A stretch of DNA of 64,000 nt from Bradyrhizobium commune (GCF_015624505.1 NZ_CP061379.1:5704001-5768000); one strand, 5' to 3'. Shown: positions 1 to 9,087, counted from the stretch's first letter. Translations and numbers: made by a program. The notes: generated by a model not told the origin, from the sequence alone.

Positions 1-118
1 CGCGGCGGAACGCGCGCGCGTCCGCCAGCAGCGTGGTGATGTCGCGGAACATGATCCCCGGCTTGGGATAGTCGGGAATGGTGCGGACGCTCGCCTTCAG
101 ATCGTGGTCAAAGGTCAT
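1..118 (-). CDS. apt: Adenine phosphoribosyltransferase, N-terminal fragment (cut by window edge)
   Basis: Only the first 39 codons are inside the window. They read [20 protein letters not shown] followed by [11 protein letters not shown], the typical N-terminus of adenine phosphoribosyltransferase with its conserved PxPGIxFRDIT block. The enzyme salvages adenine to AMP using PRPP in the cytoplasm. The start codon lies 9 bases after the trpE(G) stop on the same strand, so apt may be co-transcribed with trpE(G); that is an inference from spacing. The PRPP-binding motif is outside the window. Confidence 0.85.
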   Translation of the reverse strand, partial: MTFDHDLKASVRTIPDYPKPGIMFRDITTLLADARAFRR

Positions 119-127
119 TGGTGCCTC

Positions 128-2293
128 TCAATTGACCGGCGCATCCAGCCGGAACGCATTCTCGACAATACGTAGTCCCACCTCGCCGCCAAGCGACATC
201 AGCGATTCCGGGTGGAATTGCACACCGGCGACCGGCAGGCTCTTGTGCTCCAGCGCCATGGCGACGCCGTCCTCGGTGCTGGCGGTGACGTTCAACACCT
301 CCGGCATGCTGTCGCGCTCGACATAGAGCGAGTGATAGCGGCCAATGACGATCTCGTTCGGCAGATTGCCCATCAGCCGCCCGCCCCGCACCTGGACCCG
401 CGAGGGCCGGCCGTGGGCAGGATGGGTGAGCTGGCCGAGCTCGCCGCCGAAATATTCGCCGATCGCTTGCAGGCCGAGGCAGACGCCGAACACCGGCAGC
501 TTGTTCGCAAGCGCCGCGTCGATGGTCTTCTTGATCCCGAAGTCCTCCGGGCGGCCCGGGCCAGGCGACAGCACCAGCAAATCCCACCTCTTCTGCTTGA
601 GCATGTCGAGCGCATGCACATAGCGGACCACGGTGACACTGGCGCCGACCTGGCGGAAATAGTCGGCCAACATGTGGACGAAGCTGTCGTCGTGGTCGAT
701 CAGCAGCACCCGCTTGCCGGAGCCGGTGGCATCGGGCGCGAAGGCCGACAGCGGTTTTGGCGGATCGCCGCGCAGGGCCTGGAACAGGGCGGCTGCCTTG
801 ACCTGGCATTCGCGGTCCTCCGCGGCGGGATCCGAGTCAAACAGACAAGTGGCGCCGACACGCACTTCGGCAAGACCATCCTTCATGCGGATGGTCCGGA
901 TGGTGAGACCGGTGTTGATGCTGCCGTCGAAATTCACCGCACCGATCGCGCCGGCATACCAGCGTCGCGGCGAGCGCTCGTGATCCTCGACGAACTGCAT
1001 CGCCCACAGCTTTGGCGCACCGGTGACGGTGACGGCCCAGGCATGGGTGAGGAAGGCGTCGAGCGCGTCGAAGCCGGGGCGCAGCATGCCTTCGACGTGA
1101 TCGACGGTGTGGAACAGCTTCGAGTAGGTCTCGATCTGGCGTCGTGCCAAAACCTTGATCGTGCCGGGGACGCAGACCCGCGCCTTGTCGTTGCGGTCGA
1201 CGTCGGTGCACATGTTGAGCTCGAACTCGTCCTTCTCCGAGTTCAGGAGCTGGCGGATCTGCTCGGCATCGCCGATCGCATCGGTGCCGCGCGCGATCGT
1301 GCCCGAAATCGGACAGGTCTCGACGCGGCGGCCGTCGGAGCGCACGAACATTTCGGGCGAGGCCGAGACGAGAAACTCGCCCTCGCCGAGATTCATCAGT
1401 GCGCCATAGGGCGACGGGTTGATGACGCAGAGGCGCTGAAACACTTCCGCCGGTGAGCGGTCGCAGGGCTCGGCGAAGAGCTGACCCGGCACGGCCTCGA
1501 ACAGATCGCCGCGCGCGAAGGCCGCGCGCGCGGTCTCGACCGTCGCCTGATATTCGCCGGGCGCGTGATCGGCAAAGCCCTGGCGCGGCGTCTTCAGATA
1601 CGGGCTATCGGCCGTCTCGCGCGGCAGGCTTTCGGTAGATTTGCCCTTCCAGGCGAAGTCGTAACTGATCAGCACGCCGCGTCCGGTGGCGCGGTCATAG
1701 GCCAGCAGGCGATCGGGGAGGTAGAGCACGATATCGCGCTGGTCCTGCTCGCGCGGACGCTTCTGCACGAGGTCCTCGATCTGGAACACGAGGTCATAGG
1801 CGAAGGCGCCAAACAGGCCGAGCAGGCCATCGTCGTTGGTGAAAAAGGTGGCAACGAGATCGCGCACCAGCGACATGACGCTGGCACGGCGGGTGCGCTG
1901 GTCTTCCTCGACAGGCGCATCGCCGCGGATGATGTGGCCGGCAAGCCGCGTCACGGTCTTCTCCGAGATCACCACGCAGGGCTCGCGCAGCACGTCCGCG
2001 AGGAAAGCGATCAGCACCTGACCGCGCACGTTGAGCGCTTCCAGCCTGAAATTGACGCCGGCGGTCTCGAGCTTGAGCGGCGGATCGGAGAAGCCGAGGT
2101 CAAAGCTCTCGTAGCGGCCCGGCACGGTCGTGCCCGACGACAGCACCACGCCGCGACGGCGATCAAGCAGGCTGACGAGATCGTCGAGCCGGTTGGCGCC
2201 GCCGGTGAATTGTTCGGCCACACGCGTGATCGCGAGACCTGCGCGGGTCACGTAATCGCTTCTGGCCGGGAGGGCAAAGACTGTCCTGTTCAT
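128..2293 (-). CDS. trpE(G): Fused anthranilate synthase TrpE(G)
   Basis: The 721-residue protein joins the chorismate-using component I (about residues 1-520) to a class I glutamine amidotransferase (about 530-721). It makes anthranilate from chorismate and glutamine, the first step of tryptophan synthesis. Visible component I signatures include the PISGTIARG block and the region around GAPKLWAMQ; the amidotransferase has LSPGPGRPEDFG, the nucleophile elbow GVCLGLQAIGEYFGG and the HPES block of the catalytic triad. Such fusions are typical of Rhizobiales. The ATG is preceded by AAGAGGA. A tandem-Trp leader peptide and hairpins lie upstream, so attenuation is likely. The apt gene follows 9 bases downstream. 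Confidence 0.95.
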   Translation of the reverse strand: MNRTVFALPARSDYVTRAGLAITRVAEQFTGGANRLDDLVSLLDRRRGVVLSSGTTVPGRYESFDLGFSDPPLKLETAGVNFRLEALNVRGQVLIAFLADVLREPCVVISEKTVTRLAGHIIRGDAPVEEDQRTRRASVMSLVRDLVATFFTNDDGLLGLFGAFAYDLVFQIEDLVQKRPREQDQRDIVLYLPDRLLAYDRATGRGVLISYDFAWKGKSTESLPRETADSPYLKTPRQGFADHAPGEYQATVETARAAFARGDLFEAVPGQLFAEPCDRSPAEVFQRLCVINPSPYGALMNLGEGEFLVSASPEMFVRSDGRRVETCPISGTIARGTDAIGDAEQIRQLLNSEKDEFELNMCTDVDRNDKARVCVPGTIKVLARRQIETYSKLFHTVDHVEGMLRPGFDALDAFLTHAWAVTVTGAPKLWAMQFVEDHERSPRRWYAGAIGAVNFDGSINTGLTIRTIRMKDGLAEVRVGATCLFDSDPAAEDRECQVKAAALFQALRGDPPKPLSAFAPDATGSGKRVLLIDHDDSFVHMLADYFRQVGASVTVVRYVHALDMLKQKRWDLLVLSPGPGRPEDFGIKKTIDAALANKLPVFGVCLGLQAIGEYFGGELGQLTHPAHGRPSRVQVRGGRLMGNLPNEIVIGRYHSLYVERDSMPEVLNVTASTEDGVAMALEHKSLPVAGVQFHPESLMSLGGEVGLRIVENAFRLDAPVN

Positions 2294-2374
2294 GGGGTCC
2301 TCTTACGAAACTTGCCGAGGGAACGCCACACAGGACAAACGATCAGGCCGCCGCGGCTGTGCCGGCGACCTTCG

Positions 2375-2425
2375 ACGATTTGGAGAAAAGAAATCGCACC
2401 GGCCACCTCTTAGGAGGTGCGCCAC
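2375..2425 (-). promoter_or_regulatory. Transcription attenuator after trpL
   Basis: Overlapping the end of trpL are competing hairpins on the minus strand. CACCTC-CTAA-GAGGTG spans the stop codon. Alternatively CGCACC pairs with GGTGCG further downstream and is followed directly by the pyrimidine-rich run ATTTCTTTTCTCC, as in an intrinsic terminator. Mutually exclusive pairing next to the tandem Trp codons is the classical attenuator layout. Exact pairings were judged by eye. Confidence 0.65.
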
Positions 2426-2457
2426 CAACGACGGGATGGGCGGACTGCGGTGCTCAT
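2410..2457 (-). CDS. trpL: Trp leader peptide TrpL (15 aa)
   Basis: A 16-codon frame (ATG to TAA) encodes MSTAVRPSRRWWRTS with two adjacent TGG codons near the end. It lies 116 bases upstream of trpE(G) on the same strand. It is known for rhizobia that trpE(G) is controlled by ribosome stalling at tandem Trp codons of a short leader peptide. The putative -10 element ends 7 bases before the ATG, leaving no room for a Shine-Dalgarno sequence, so the mRNA probably starts at or next to the AUG (leaderless), as described for Sinorhizobium trpL. Function is inferred from position and composition. Confidence 0.85.
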   Translation of the reverse strand: MSTAVRPSRRWWRTS

Positions 2458-2464
2458 GGAGCGG

Positions 2465-2494
2465 ATACTCACCATGGCGCGGGGGCGGCGTCAA
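2465..2494 (-). promoter_or_regulatory. Promoter of trpL-trpE(G)
   Basis: On the minus strand TTGACG (2494-2489) and GAGTAT (2470-2465) are separated by 18 bases and the second box ends 7 bases before the trpL ATG. This fits a sigma-70 type promoter that starts a leaderless transcript at trpL. The -10 element is a weak match. Confidence 0.6.
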
Positions 2495-2535
2495 GAGCGT
2501 GCCGGGCCGCCCTCAATCACCAAAATGGTACGGGA

Positions 2536-3717
2536 TCACGTTGCAGATGATTCCGGGGCCCGCATGCTGTTACGACCGGCGGTCGCCTCGGCGGCGTGAC
2601 GCTCGATTTCGGCCCGTGTCACCGTATTCGCGCCCTGGGCGTCGGACCCGATGAGATCGGCGCGGTCACCGTGGGTTGCGACCATCATGCTGGTCTGTCC
2701 GGCGACCGCACACCATGCCGCCCAATCATCGCTCACGCGCAACGCCGTGATCTTCACGGCTGGATCGAGACCCGACTTTCGCAAAAGCAGGTCGATGGCC
2801 TCGGCCGCCAGGGTCTGTTCGGCAATTCTCGAGAAGTTCTGGATCGTGTCGGCTCCCACGGACGACAGTCGCGCACCGCCATCCGACGCACCGAGGCCAC
2901 CCCGGCTGCGCGGGCCGTAGTCATAAAGTCGTCCACCGGCCTCTCCGACGGCGCATAGCCGCGAGCCCTTGTCGGTCTTGACGCCGAAGGCCATGCATTG
3001 CTGTCCCTCCAGCGTCATCATGCTTCCTGCAAAAATCGCGAGCTTCAGCTCCGGCTCGGGCGCCACGGCGCCGCATGCCGCGGCGACCGTGATTTGCAAG
3101 CGGTCCGTCATCTGGAATTTGATCTGCTGAACACTGTGCCAGATCCGGCGCTGCGCCAGATGCGGGTTGAGTTGCGCAAGGCGCTCGATCTCGGACGAGA
3201 ATTGGTCTCGCGCGACGGCGCGCAATTCCGGCCAGTTCGCGATCCATCGGGCCGCGAGTTGCGTCATCGGCTGCTGCCGCTCGGCTTCATAGAAGCGCTT
3301 GTCAAGCGCGTCGAGCGCCGCGGCGCAGTCTCCGAAACCGGTCTGCCGTGCAGCCTCCTCGGGATGGGCCTGCACCCAGGCCATCATCTCCTGCAATATC
3401 TGGTGTTGCGCGCTGGCCCCCATGGCCTTCAGTCCCGCAAGCGCATCGCCGCAGGTCGTCGCCAGCATCGCAACATCTGTGTTGCCGATGAACTGGCTGT
3501 GACCGCCGTTATTGACCTGAGCAAGGTAGTAGTCGGCGTGATAGGCCTGCATGACCCCCGCGGCCAGTTCACGCGCGTGGTAGACGCCAACACGTTGAAT
3601 TTCGTTGACGTAGTACACCACAGCTTCGGTCAGATAGTAGGCCTTCTCAGGCTTCTGGGCAGCCTCCAGCGCTTCGCGGGAGACAACGACCGTCGCCAGG
3701 CGGCCACCTTCGATCAT
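2536..3717 (-). CDS. DUF4375 domain protein
   Basis: A 393-residue soluble protein without signal peptide. Residues around 50-75 (YHADYYLAQVNNGGHSQFIGN) match the conserved core of the DUF4375 family, the fold that includes the Neisseria DNA-mimic DMP19. The C-terminal half, about residues 210-390, shows no motif I recognise. An upstream in-frame start would add 14 residues; the ATG at 3717 is chosen because GGAGAG sits 5-6 bases before it. It stands alone between dienelactone hydrolase and the trpL promoter, all on the minus strand. Biological role unknown; DNA mimicry should not be assumed for the whole family. Confidence 0.8.
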   Translation of the reverse strand: MIEGGRLATVVVSREALEAAQKPEKAYYLTEAVVYYVNEIQRVGVYHARELAAGVMQAYHADYYLAQVNNGGHSQFIGNTDVAMLATTCGDALAGLKAMGASAQHQILQEMMAWVQAHPEEAARQTGFGDCAAALDALDKRFYEAERQQPMTQLAARWIANWPELRAVARDQFSSEIERLAQLNPHLAQRRIWHSVQQIKFQMTDRLQITVAAACGAVAPEPELKLAIFAGSMMTLEGQQCMAFGVKTDKGSRLCAVGEAGGRLYDYGPRSRGGLGASDGGARLSSVGADTIQNFSRIAEQTLAAEAIDLLLRKSGLDPAVKITALRVSDDWAAWCAVAGQTSMMVATHGDRADLIGSDAQGANTVTRAEIERHAAEATAGRNSMRAPESSAT

Positions 3718-3831
3718 CGCGCTCTCCTGCGTTCGCCACGGCGGAATGTCACACCTCAAGATTGCAAAGACAATTACAATCTCAAGGCAGCCGGAGCTGC
3801 CAGTCGGCCCGCCCGCGCTGCAGGCTGCGCC

Positions 3832-4506
3832 CTACCCCAGATGCTTCCGGAAAAACTCCGTCGCCCTGCCCCAGGCGAGCTCGGCGGCTTCGCGGTCGTG
3901 GACGGCCTGGCGCTGCTCGTTGACGAAGGCGTGCTCGGCGTCGTAGCGGAACAGCTCGAGCGACTTGCCGGCGGTCTTCATGGCCTTCTCGAAGCCGTTG
4001 ACGAGCTCCGGCGTGCACCAATCGTCCTTGTTGGCGAAATGGGCCTGGAGCGGGATCTTGACGTCAGCAGGCTTGGCCGCCTGCTCGGGCGGAATGCCGT
4101 AGAACACGACACCGGCGGCGAGCTCCGGCACATGCACCGAGCCGATGATGGTGACGGCGCCGCCGAGACAGAAGCCGGTCAGCCCCACTTTGGCGCCGTT
4201 GCGCGACAGGTATTGCGTGGCGCCGCGCACCGTCTGCGTGGTAGCGTCCATGAAGTCGAGCGAGTTCATCTCTTTACCGGCCGCGTCCATGTCGTGATAC
4301 GGCACCACCTTGCCCTTATAGAGATCGGGCGCGAGCGCATCGAAGCCCGCCAGCGCAAAGCGGTCGCACAGGCCCTTGATCTGGTCCGACAGACCCCACC
4401 ATTCCTGGATCACGACCACGCCCGGCGCGTTGCCGCGCGCGGCATTGGCGAGATAGCCCGATGCGTCCTTGCCGTCCGGGCGCTTGAAGGTGATGGCGGT
4501 TCCCAT
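3832..4506 (-). CDS. Dienelactone hydrolase family protein
   Basis: A 224-residue alpha/beta hydrolase. Key features of the dienelactone hydrolase family are visible: VVIQEWWGL near residue 30, the nucleophile elbow GFCLGG with cysteine as nucleophile, an Asp in the KDDWCTPE region, and the catalytic His in YDAEHAFVNEQR. Length matches family members of about 220-240 residues. Homologues hydrolyse carboxymethylenebutenolide or other small esters and lactones; the actual substrate cannot be told from sequence. The start ATG has GGAGGA upstream. It is separated from fbcH by that operon's terminator, so it is probably transcribed on its own. Confidence 0.9.
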   Translation of the reverse strand: MGTAITFKRPDGKDASGYLANAARGNAPGVVVIQEWWGLSDQIKGLCDRFALAGFDALAPDLYKGKVVPYHDMDAAGKEMNSLDFMDATTQTVRGATQYLSRNGAKVGLTGFCLGGAVTIIGSVHVPELAAGVVFYGIPPEQAAKPADVKIPLQAHFANKDDWCTPELVNGFEKAMKTAGKSLELFRYDAEHAFVNEQRQAVHDREAAELAWGRATEFFRKHLG

Positions 4507-4605
4507 GGTGTCCTCCGACGATGTGCTGGGGAGCAGTTGGCGGCATCTTGGCGGGTGCGCGCGCGATAGGCAATCGCGCCGAACAACACACGCTCGTGTC
4601 CAATG

Positions 4606-4632
4606 AAAAAGCCCCCGCGCGGGGGCTTTTTT
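4606..4632 (-). terminator. Rho-independent terminator of fbcFH
   Basis: A perfect GC hairpin GCCCCCGCGCGGGGGC (4611-4626) is bordered by TTTTT on the minus strand and TTTTTT on the plus strand, so it could work in both directions. It lies 29 bases beyond the fbcH stop. Confidence 0.9.
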
Positions 4633-4654
4633 AATCTCGTTGCGCGGCCGCGGC

Positions 4655-6718
4655 TCAGTGCGAGTCGGCCCAGACCTTCTTCTTCGTAAAGTACATCAGG
4701 AACGCGAAGATGATCAGGAAGATGAAGACCTGGAAACCGAGGCGCTTGCGCGCTTCCATATGCGGCTCGGCGGTCCACATCAGGAACGTGGTGACGTCCT
4801 TGGCGTATTGCGCAACCGTTGCCGGCGAGCCGTCGTCATAGGTCACCTGGCCGTCGCTCAGCGGCTTCGGCATCTTGATGGCGTGGCCCGGGAAGTACTT
4901 GTTGTAGTAGGAGCCCTCCGGGATGGTCACACCCTCCGGCACCTTGTCCTCAAAGCCCTGAAGCACGGCCGAGACATAATCCGGGCCCTGCTCCTGGTAC
5001 TGCGTGAAGAAGTCGAAGATAAACCAGGGGAAGCCGCGGCCGTAGGACCGCGCCTTGGTGATCAGCGACAGGTCCGGGGGCGCTGCGCCACCGTTGGCCG
5101 CACGCGCGGCCTGCTCGTTCGGGAACGGCGACGGGAAGTAGTCGGCCGGCCGGCCGGCGCGCTCGAACATGTCGCCCTGGTCGTTCGGACCGTCCTTGAT
5201 CTTGTAGTCAGAGGCGAAGGCCGCTGCCTGTGCCACTGAATAGCCGGGGCCGCCGGCTTCCGCGAGGTTGCGGAAGGCGATGTAGGACAGGCCGTGGCAG
5301 TTGGAGCAGACCTCCTTGTAGACCTTCAGGCCGCGCTGAAGCGCCGCACGGTCATAGGTGCCGAAAGGGCCCGCGAACGACCATTTGTTGGCGGGCGGCT
5401 TGGGGCCGCCTTCCTCGGCGCGTGCATCCTGCAACGAACCGAGGAACAGCGCGCTCGCCGCGACGAGCGCGACCGCGATGGAGGCCGCGGCCTTGCCGCT
5501 CTTGGCGAGGATCGCCTCCGAGATCGAGTTCGGCACCGGCCGCGGCGTCTCGATGCGCGAGAGCAGCGGCAGCACGATCAGGAAGTAGGCGAAGTAGCAG
5601 ACCGTCAGGACCCGGCCGGCGATCACATAGATGCCCTCCGGCGGCTGGGCGCCGAGATAGCCGAGCAGGATGCAGACCGCGACAAAGATCCAGAAGAACT
5701 GTTTTGCCAGCGGACGGTACTTCGACGACCTCGTCTTGGCGCTGTCGAGCCAGGGCAGGAAGACGAGCACAATGATCGCCGAGAACATCCCGATCACGCC
5801 CGCGAGCTTGTTCGGGATCGAGCGCAGGATCGCGTAGAACGGCAGATAGTACCATTCCGGCACGATGTGCGGCGGCGTCACGCCCGGGTTCGCCGGAATG
5901 TAGTTGTCGGCGTCGCCGAGATAGTTCGGCATGTAGAAGATGAACCAGGCGTAGAGCAGCAGGAAGCAGGCGACGCCGAAGCCATCCTTGATGGTCGCGT
6001 GCGGCGTGAACGGAACCGTGTCCTTTTCCGTCTTCGGCTCGACGCCGTCGGGATTGTTCTGGCCGGCGACATGCAGCGCCCAGACGTGGAGCACGACGAC
6101 GCCCGCGATCACGAACGGCAGCAGATAATGCAGCGAGAAGAAGCGGTTCAGCGTCGGGTTGCCGACCGAATAGCCGCCCCACAGAAGCGTCACGATGCTC
6201 TCGCCGAAATAGGGAATGGCGGAGAACAGATTGGTGATGACGGTGGCGCCCCAGAAGCTCATCTGGCCCCACGGCAGCACATAGCCCATGAAGCCGGTCG
6301 CCATCATCAGGAGGTAGATGATGACGCCGAGGATCCACAGCACCTCGCGCGGCTCCTTGTAGGAGCCGTAATAGAGGCCGCGCAGCATGTGGACGTAGAC
6401 CGCGAAGAAGAACATCGACGCGCCGCAGGCATGCATGTTGCGCAGCAGCCAGCCGTAATTGACGTCACGGACGATCAGCTCGACCGATTTGAAGGCGAGA
6501 TCGGCATGCGGCGTGTAGTGCATCGCCAGGATCACGCCGGTCAGGATCTGCATCCCCAGCATGAAGGAGAGGATGGCGCCGAAGGTCCACCAATAGTTCA
6601 GGTTGCGCGGGGTCGGATAGACGACGAAGGAGGAATGCACGAGACCCATGATCGGCAGACGTCGCTCGATCCATTGCAGGGCCGGGTTGCTCGGCTGGAA
6701 GTCGGATGGTCCGCTCAT
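4655..6718 (-). CDS. fbcH: Cytochrome b/c1 fusion protein of the bc1 complex
   Basis: A 687-residue fusion of cytochrome b (about residues 1-405) and cytochrome c1 (about 435-687), a hallmark of Bradyrhizobium and close relatives. The four b-heme histidines are H96, H110, H197 and H211, and the Qo-site motif PEWY is at 287-290. A second membrane segment resembling a signal sequence (about 410-432, ending DARAEE) precedes c1, whose heme site is CSNCH at 471-475. A C-terminal membrane anchor (about 660-680) follows. The protein is expected to be processed into b and c1 after export of the c1 part. It oxidises quinol in the cytoplasmic membrane and reduces cytochrome c. It is in an operon with fbcF, 62 bases upstream. 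Confidence 0.97.
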   Translation of the reverse strand: MSGPSDFQPSNPALQWIERRLPIMGLVHSSFVVYPTPRNLNYWWTFGAILSFMLGMQILTGVILAMHYTPHADLAFKSVELIVRDVNYGWLLRNMHACGASMFFFAVYVHMLRGLYYGSYKEPREVLWILGVIIYLLMMATGFMGYVLPWGQMSFWGATVITNLFSAIPYFGESIVTLLWGGYSVGNPTLNRFFSLHYLLPFVIAGVVVLHVWALHVAGQNNPDGVEPKTEKDTVPFTPHATIKDGFGVACFLLLYAWFIFYMPNYLGDADNYIPANPGVTPPHIVPEWYYLPFYAILRSIPNKLAGVIGMFSAIIVLVFLPWLDSAKTRSSKYRPLAKQFFWIFVAVCILLGYLGAQPPEGIYVIAGRVLTVCYFAYFLIVLPLLSRIETPRPVPNSISEAILAKSGKAAASIAVALVAASALFLGSLQDARAEEGGPKPPANKWSFAGPFGTYDRAALQRGLKVYKEVCSNCHGLSYIAFRNLAEAGGPGYSVAQAAAFASDYKIKDGPNDQGDMFERAGRPADYFPSPFPNEQAARAANGGAAPPDLSLITKARSYGRGFPWFIFDFFTQYQEQGPDYVSAVLQGFEDKVPEGVTIPEGSYYNKYFPGHAIKMPKPLSDGQVTYDDGSPATVAQYAKDVTTFLMWTAEPHMEARKRLGFQVFIFLIIFAFLMYFTKKKVWADSH

Positions 6719-6780
6719 GATGCGATCCTGAGGAAAAAATACGACGCGACGGTTCGAGGCTTCGGACGAGTGTCCAAAGC

Positions 6781-7311
6781 TCAGCCGATCTGGATTTTGG
6801 TGTCGGAAACGAAATTGTACGGCGGCACCGGCAGGTTCGCGGGCGCGGGCCCCTGGCGGATGCGTCCGGACGAATCGTACTGCGAACCATGGCAGGGGCA
6901 GAAGAACCCGTCGTAATTGCCTTCATGAGCGATCGGGATGCAGCCGAGATGGGTGCAGATGCCGATCACGACCAGCCATTGCTCGTGGCCGGCCTTGACC
7001 CGGGCATCATCGGGCTGCGGATCGGGCAGGCTCGCCACCGGAACGGCGCGCGCCTCGTCGATCTGCTTCTTGGTACGGTGGCTGATGTAGATCGGCTTGC
7101 CGCGCCAGAACACCTTGATGTCCTGGCCCTCGGCGACCGGGCTGAGATCGACCTCGATCGGCGCGCCGGCGGCGATGGTCGAGGCGTCAGGATTCATTTG
7201 GGAGATAAAGGGCCAGAGCGCGGCCGCGCCCCCGACTGCTGCAGCTGCCCCCGTTGCAACGAATAAGAAATCACGGCGTGTCGGATGGTCCGCCGAAGAC
7301 GCTGTCGTCAC
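6781..7311 (-). CDS. fbcF: Rieske iron-sulfur subunit of the bc1 complex
   Basis: A 176-residue ubiquinol-cytochrome c reductase iron-sulfur subunit. The 2Fe-2S ligands are in CTHLGC (C119, H121) and CPCHGS (C138, H141), with C124 and C140 as the disulfide pair. Residues 11-38 form an uncleaved Tat-type signal anchor beginning TRRDFL. Translation appears to start at GTG, with AAGGG about 10 bases upstream. It is the first gene of the fbcFH operon. The 278 bases between it and trmL must hold the divergent promoters; I could not pick convincing -35/-10 boxes. Confidence 0.96.
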   Translation of the reverse strand: MTTASSADHPTRRDFLFVATGAAAAVGGAAALWPFISQMNPDASTIAAGAPIEVDLSPVAEGQDIKVFWRGKPIYISHRTKKQIDEARAVPVASLPDPQPDDARVKAGHEQWLVVIGICTHLGCIPIAHEGNYDGFFCPCHGSQYDSSGRIRQGPAPANLPVPPYNFVSDTKIQIG

Positions 7312-7589
7312 GATTCCAACCCTTTCTTCTTATGCTGCCGGTGGAACCGCTCCAGGGGGCGCCCAAAGCTCCCCGGAAAGGCTGCCGGCGCCCGCGGCCC
7401 CCCGCGGCGGCAGAACTTTGCGTGTTCACCTCTAAACGAATGAAACAGCAGTCCAGAATCGTTCTATTGGCACCCTTGCCGGGCGAGCGCAAGCCCGCTA
7501 ACGGCGGGGAAGCGTGCAATGCACGAATTCCCGGGCGAGCGATGTTTTATTGAGACATTTCCGCCCCGACAACCAGCCCGTCACCGCCC

Positions 7590-8048
7590 ATGCAGATAGC
7601 GCTTTTCCAGCCCGACATTCCCCAGAACACCGGGACGATTCTCAGGCTGTGCGCCTGTCTGGGCATCGCCGCCCATATCATCGAACCGGCGGGCTTCCCG
7701 GTCTCCGACCGACATTTCCGCCGGGCGGGAATGGATTATCTCGACCACGTCAGTATCACCCGCCACGACTCCTGGTCGAAATTCGAAGACTGGCGCGCGG
7801 CGGAAGGCGCTAGACTGCTGCTGTTCACCACCAAGGCCGCCACCGACTACCGCGATTTCCGTTACCAGAGGTCGGACATCCTGCTATTCGGGCGCGAGAG
7901 CGCCGGCGTCACCGACGCGGTGGTCGAGGCCGCCGATGCGCGGCTGGTGATCCCGATCACGCCGGGGCTGCGGTCGCTCAATGTCGCCATGACCGCGGCG
8001 ATGGCCGCAGGCGAGGCGCTGCGGCAGATCCGGAACCCACACGATTGA
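7590..8048 (+). CDS. trmL: tRNA (cytidine(34)-2'-O)-methyltransferase TrmL
   Basis: A 152-residue SPOUT-class methyltransferase. The N-terminal LFQPDIPQNTGTILRLCAC, the central FGRESAGV and the C-terminal IPITPGLRSLNVAMTAAM block (the knotted SAM-binding site) are typical for TrmL. The enzyme 2'-O-methylates the wobble base of certain tRNA-Leu species. Length matches the family. It is followed after 19 bases by queE, so the two may form a transcription unit of tRNA-modification genes. Confidence 0.93.
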   Translation: MQIALFQPDIPQNTGTILRLCACLGIAAHIIEPAGFPVSDRHFRRAGMDYLDHVSITRHDSWSKFEDWRAAEGARLLLFTTKAATDYRDFRYQRSDILLFGRESAGVTDAVVEAADARLVIPITPGLRSLNVAMTAAMAAGEALRQIRNPHD

Positions 8049-8067
8049 GACGTTTGAGGAGAGACGA

Positions 8068-8700
8068 GTGAGTTACGCGGTCAAGGAGATCTTCCTGACC
8101 CTGCAAGGCGAAGGCGCCCATGCCGGGCGCGCGTCGGTGTTCTGCCGTTTTGCCGGCTGCAACCTCTGGAGCGGCCGCGAGGCCGACCGGATCGACGCGA
8201 CCTGCAAATTCTGCGATACGGATTTCGTCGGCACCGACGGTACGCTCGGCGGCCGCTACGCCACGGCCGCGGAGCTGGCCGACACCATCGCCGCGCAATG
8301 GCGTGCGACCGCCAAGAACCGCTACGTGGTGCTGACCGGCGGCGAGCCGCTGCTCCAGGTCGATGCCGCCCTGGTCAAGGCGCTCCATGCCCGCGGCTTC
8401 GAGATCGGCGCCGAGACCAACGGCACGATTGCTCCGCCGGACGGGCTCGACTGGATCTGCGTCAGCCCCAAGGGCGGCAGTGAGCTCAAGCTGCGTCATG
8501 GCCACGAATTGAAGCTGGTGTATCCGCAGGCGCAGGCAGCTCCGGAAGCTTTTGAGGGCCTCGCCTTCGAGCGCTTCTCGCTCCAGCCGATGGACGGGCC
8601 CGAGGTCGCCGAGAACACCGCGCGCGCGATCGATTATTGCCTGCGGCATCCGCAATGGCGGCTCAGCGTGCAGACGCATAAGTCGCTCGGCATCAGATAG
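8068..8700 (+). CDS. queE: 7-carboxy-7-deazaguanine synthase QueE
   Basis: A 210-residue radical-SAM enzyme. The cluster motif is C-X14-C-X2-C (FAGCNLW... ATCKFC), the spacing described for Burkholderia-type QueE rather than the classical CX3CX2C. TGGEPLLQ and SPKGG follow as SAM and substrate elements. QueE rearranges 6-carboxytetrahydropterin to 7-carboxy-7-deazaguanine in the preQ0/queuosine pathway. Translation starts at GTG behind a strong GAGGAGAG. A queD homologue follows 17 bases later. Confidence 0.94.
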   Translation: MSYAVKEIFLTLQGEGAHAGRASVFCRFAGCNLWSGREADRIDATCKFCDTDFVGTDGTLGGRYATAAELADTIAAQWRATAKNRYVVLTGGEPLLQVDAALVKALHARGFEIGAETNGTIAPPDGLDWICVSPKGGSELKLRHGHELKLVYPQAQAAPEAFEGLAFERFSLQPMDGPEVAENTARAIDYCLRHPQWRLSVQTHKSLGIR

Positions 8701-8717
8701 GATGGGTTGACGGACCA

Positions 8718-9083
8718 ATGTGGGAATTGACGAAATCGTTCCGCTTCGAGGCAGCGCATGCGCTGTCGGGAACGACCTTTGGTGCCGCGAGCGAAGAGAT
8801 CCACGGCCACTCCTTCCGCGCCGAGGTGACGGTGCGCGGCACGCCCGATCCCCGAACCGGCATGGTGGTCGATCTCGGCCTGCTCCAGCGCGCCATCGAG
8901 GAGGTCCGGCTCGCGCTCGACCACAAGTTCCTCAACAAGATCGAGGCGCTGGGAACGCCGACGCTGGAAAACCTGTCGCGCTTCGTCTGGGAGCGGCTGG
9001 CCCATCTCGGCAAGCTGACCCGCGTCAGCATCCACCGCGACAGTTGCAACGAGAGCTGCACCTATTACGGTCCGCAAGGGTAG
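8718..9083 (+). CDS. queD: QueD/6-pyruvoyltetrahydropterin synthase homologue with PTPS-III-like active site
   Basis: A 121-residue T-fold protein with zinc ligands H14 (FEAAH) and H29/H31 (HGH). Next to queE it would be expected to be QueD, making 6-carboxytetrahydropterin from dihydroneopterin triphosphate. However, the catalytic cysteine of QueD, four residues before the first His of HGH, is Ser25 here, and Glu26 gives an E-x-x-H-G-H motif. That motif is described for PTPS-III proteins, which release 6-hydroxymethyldihydropterin for folate synthesis. The family (COG0720) is certain; the reaction is not. The C-terminal CNESCTYYG segment supplies cysteines, but not at the catalytic position. 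Confidence 0.85.
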   Translation: MWELTKSFRFEAAHALSGTTFGAASEEIHGHSFRAEVTVRGTPDPRTGMVVDLGLLQRAIEEVRLALDHKFLNKIEALGTPTLENLSRFVWERLAHLGKLTRVSIHRDSCNESCTYYGPQG

Positions 9084-9087
9084 ACTT

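Noticed and set aside
5294..6916. Open plus-strand frame of 540 codons opposite fbcH/fbcF
   Set aside because: It is antisense to two certain genes, is rich in Arg/His/Glu as expected from GC3 mirror effects, and shows no domain.
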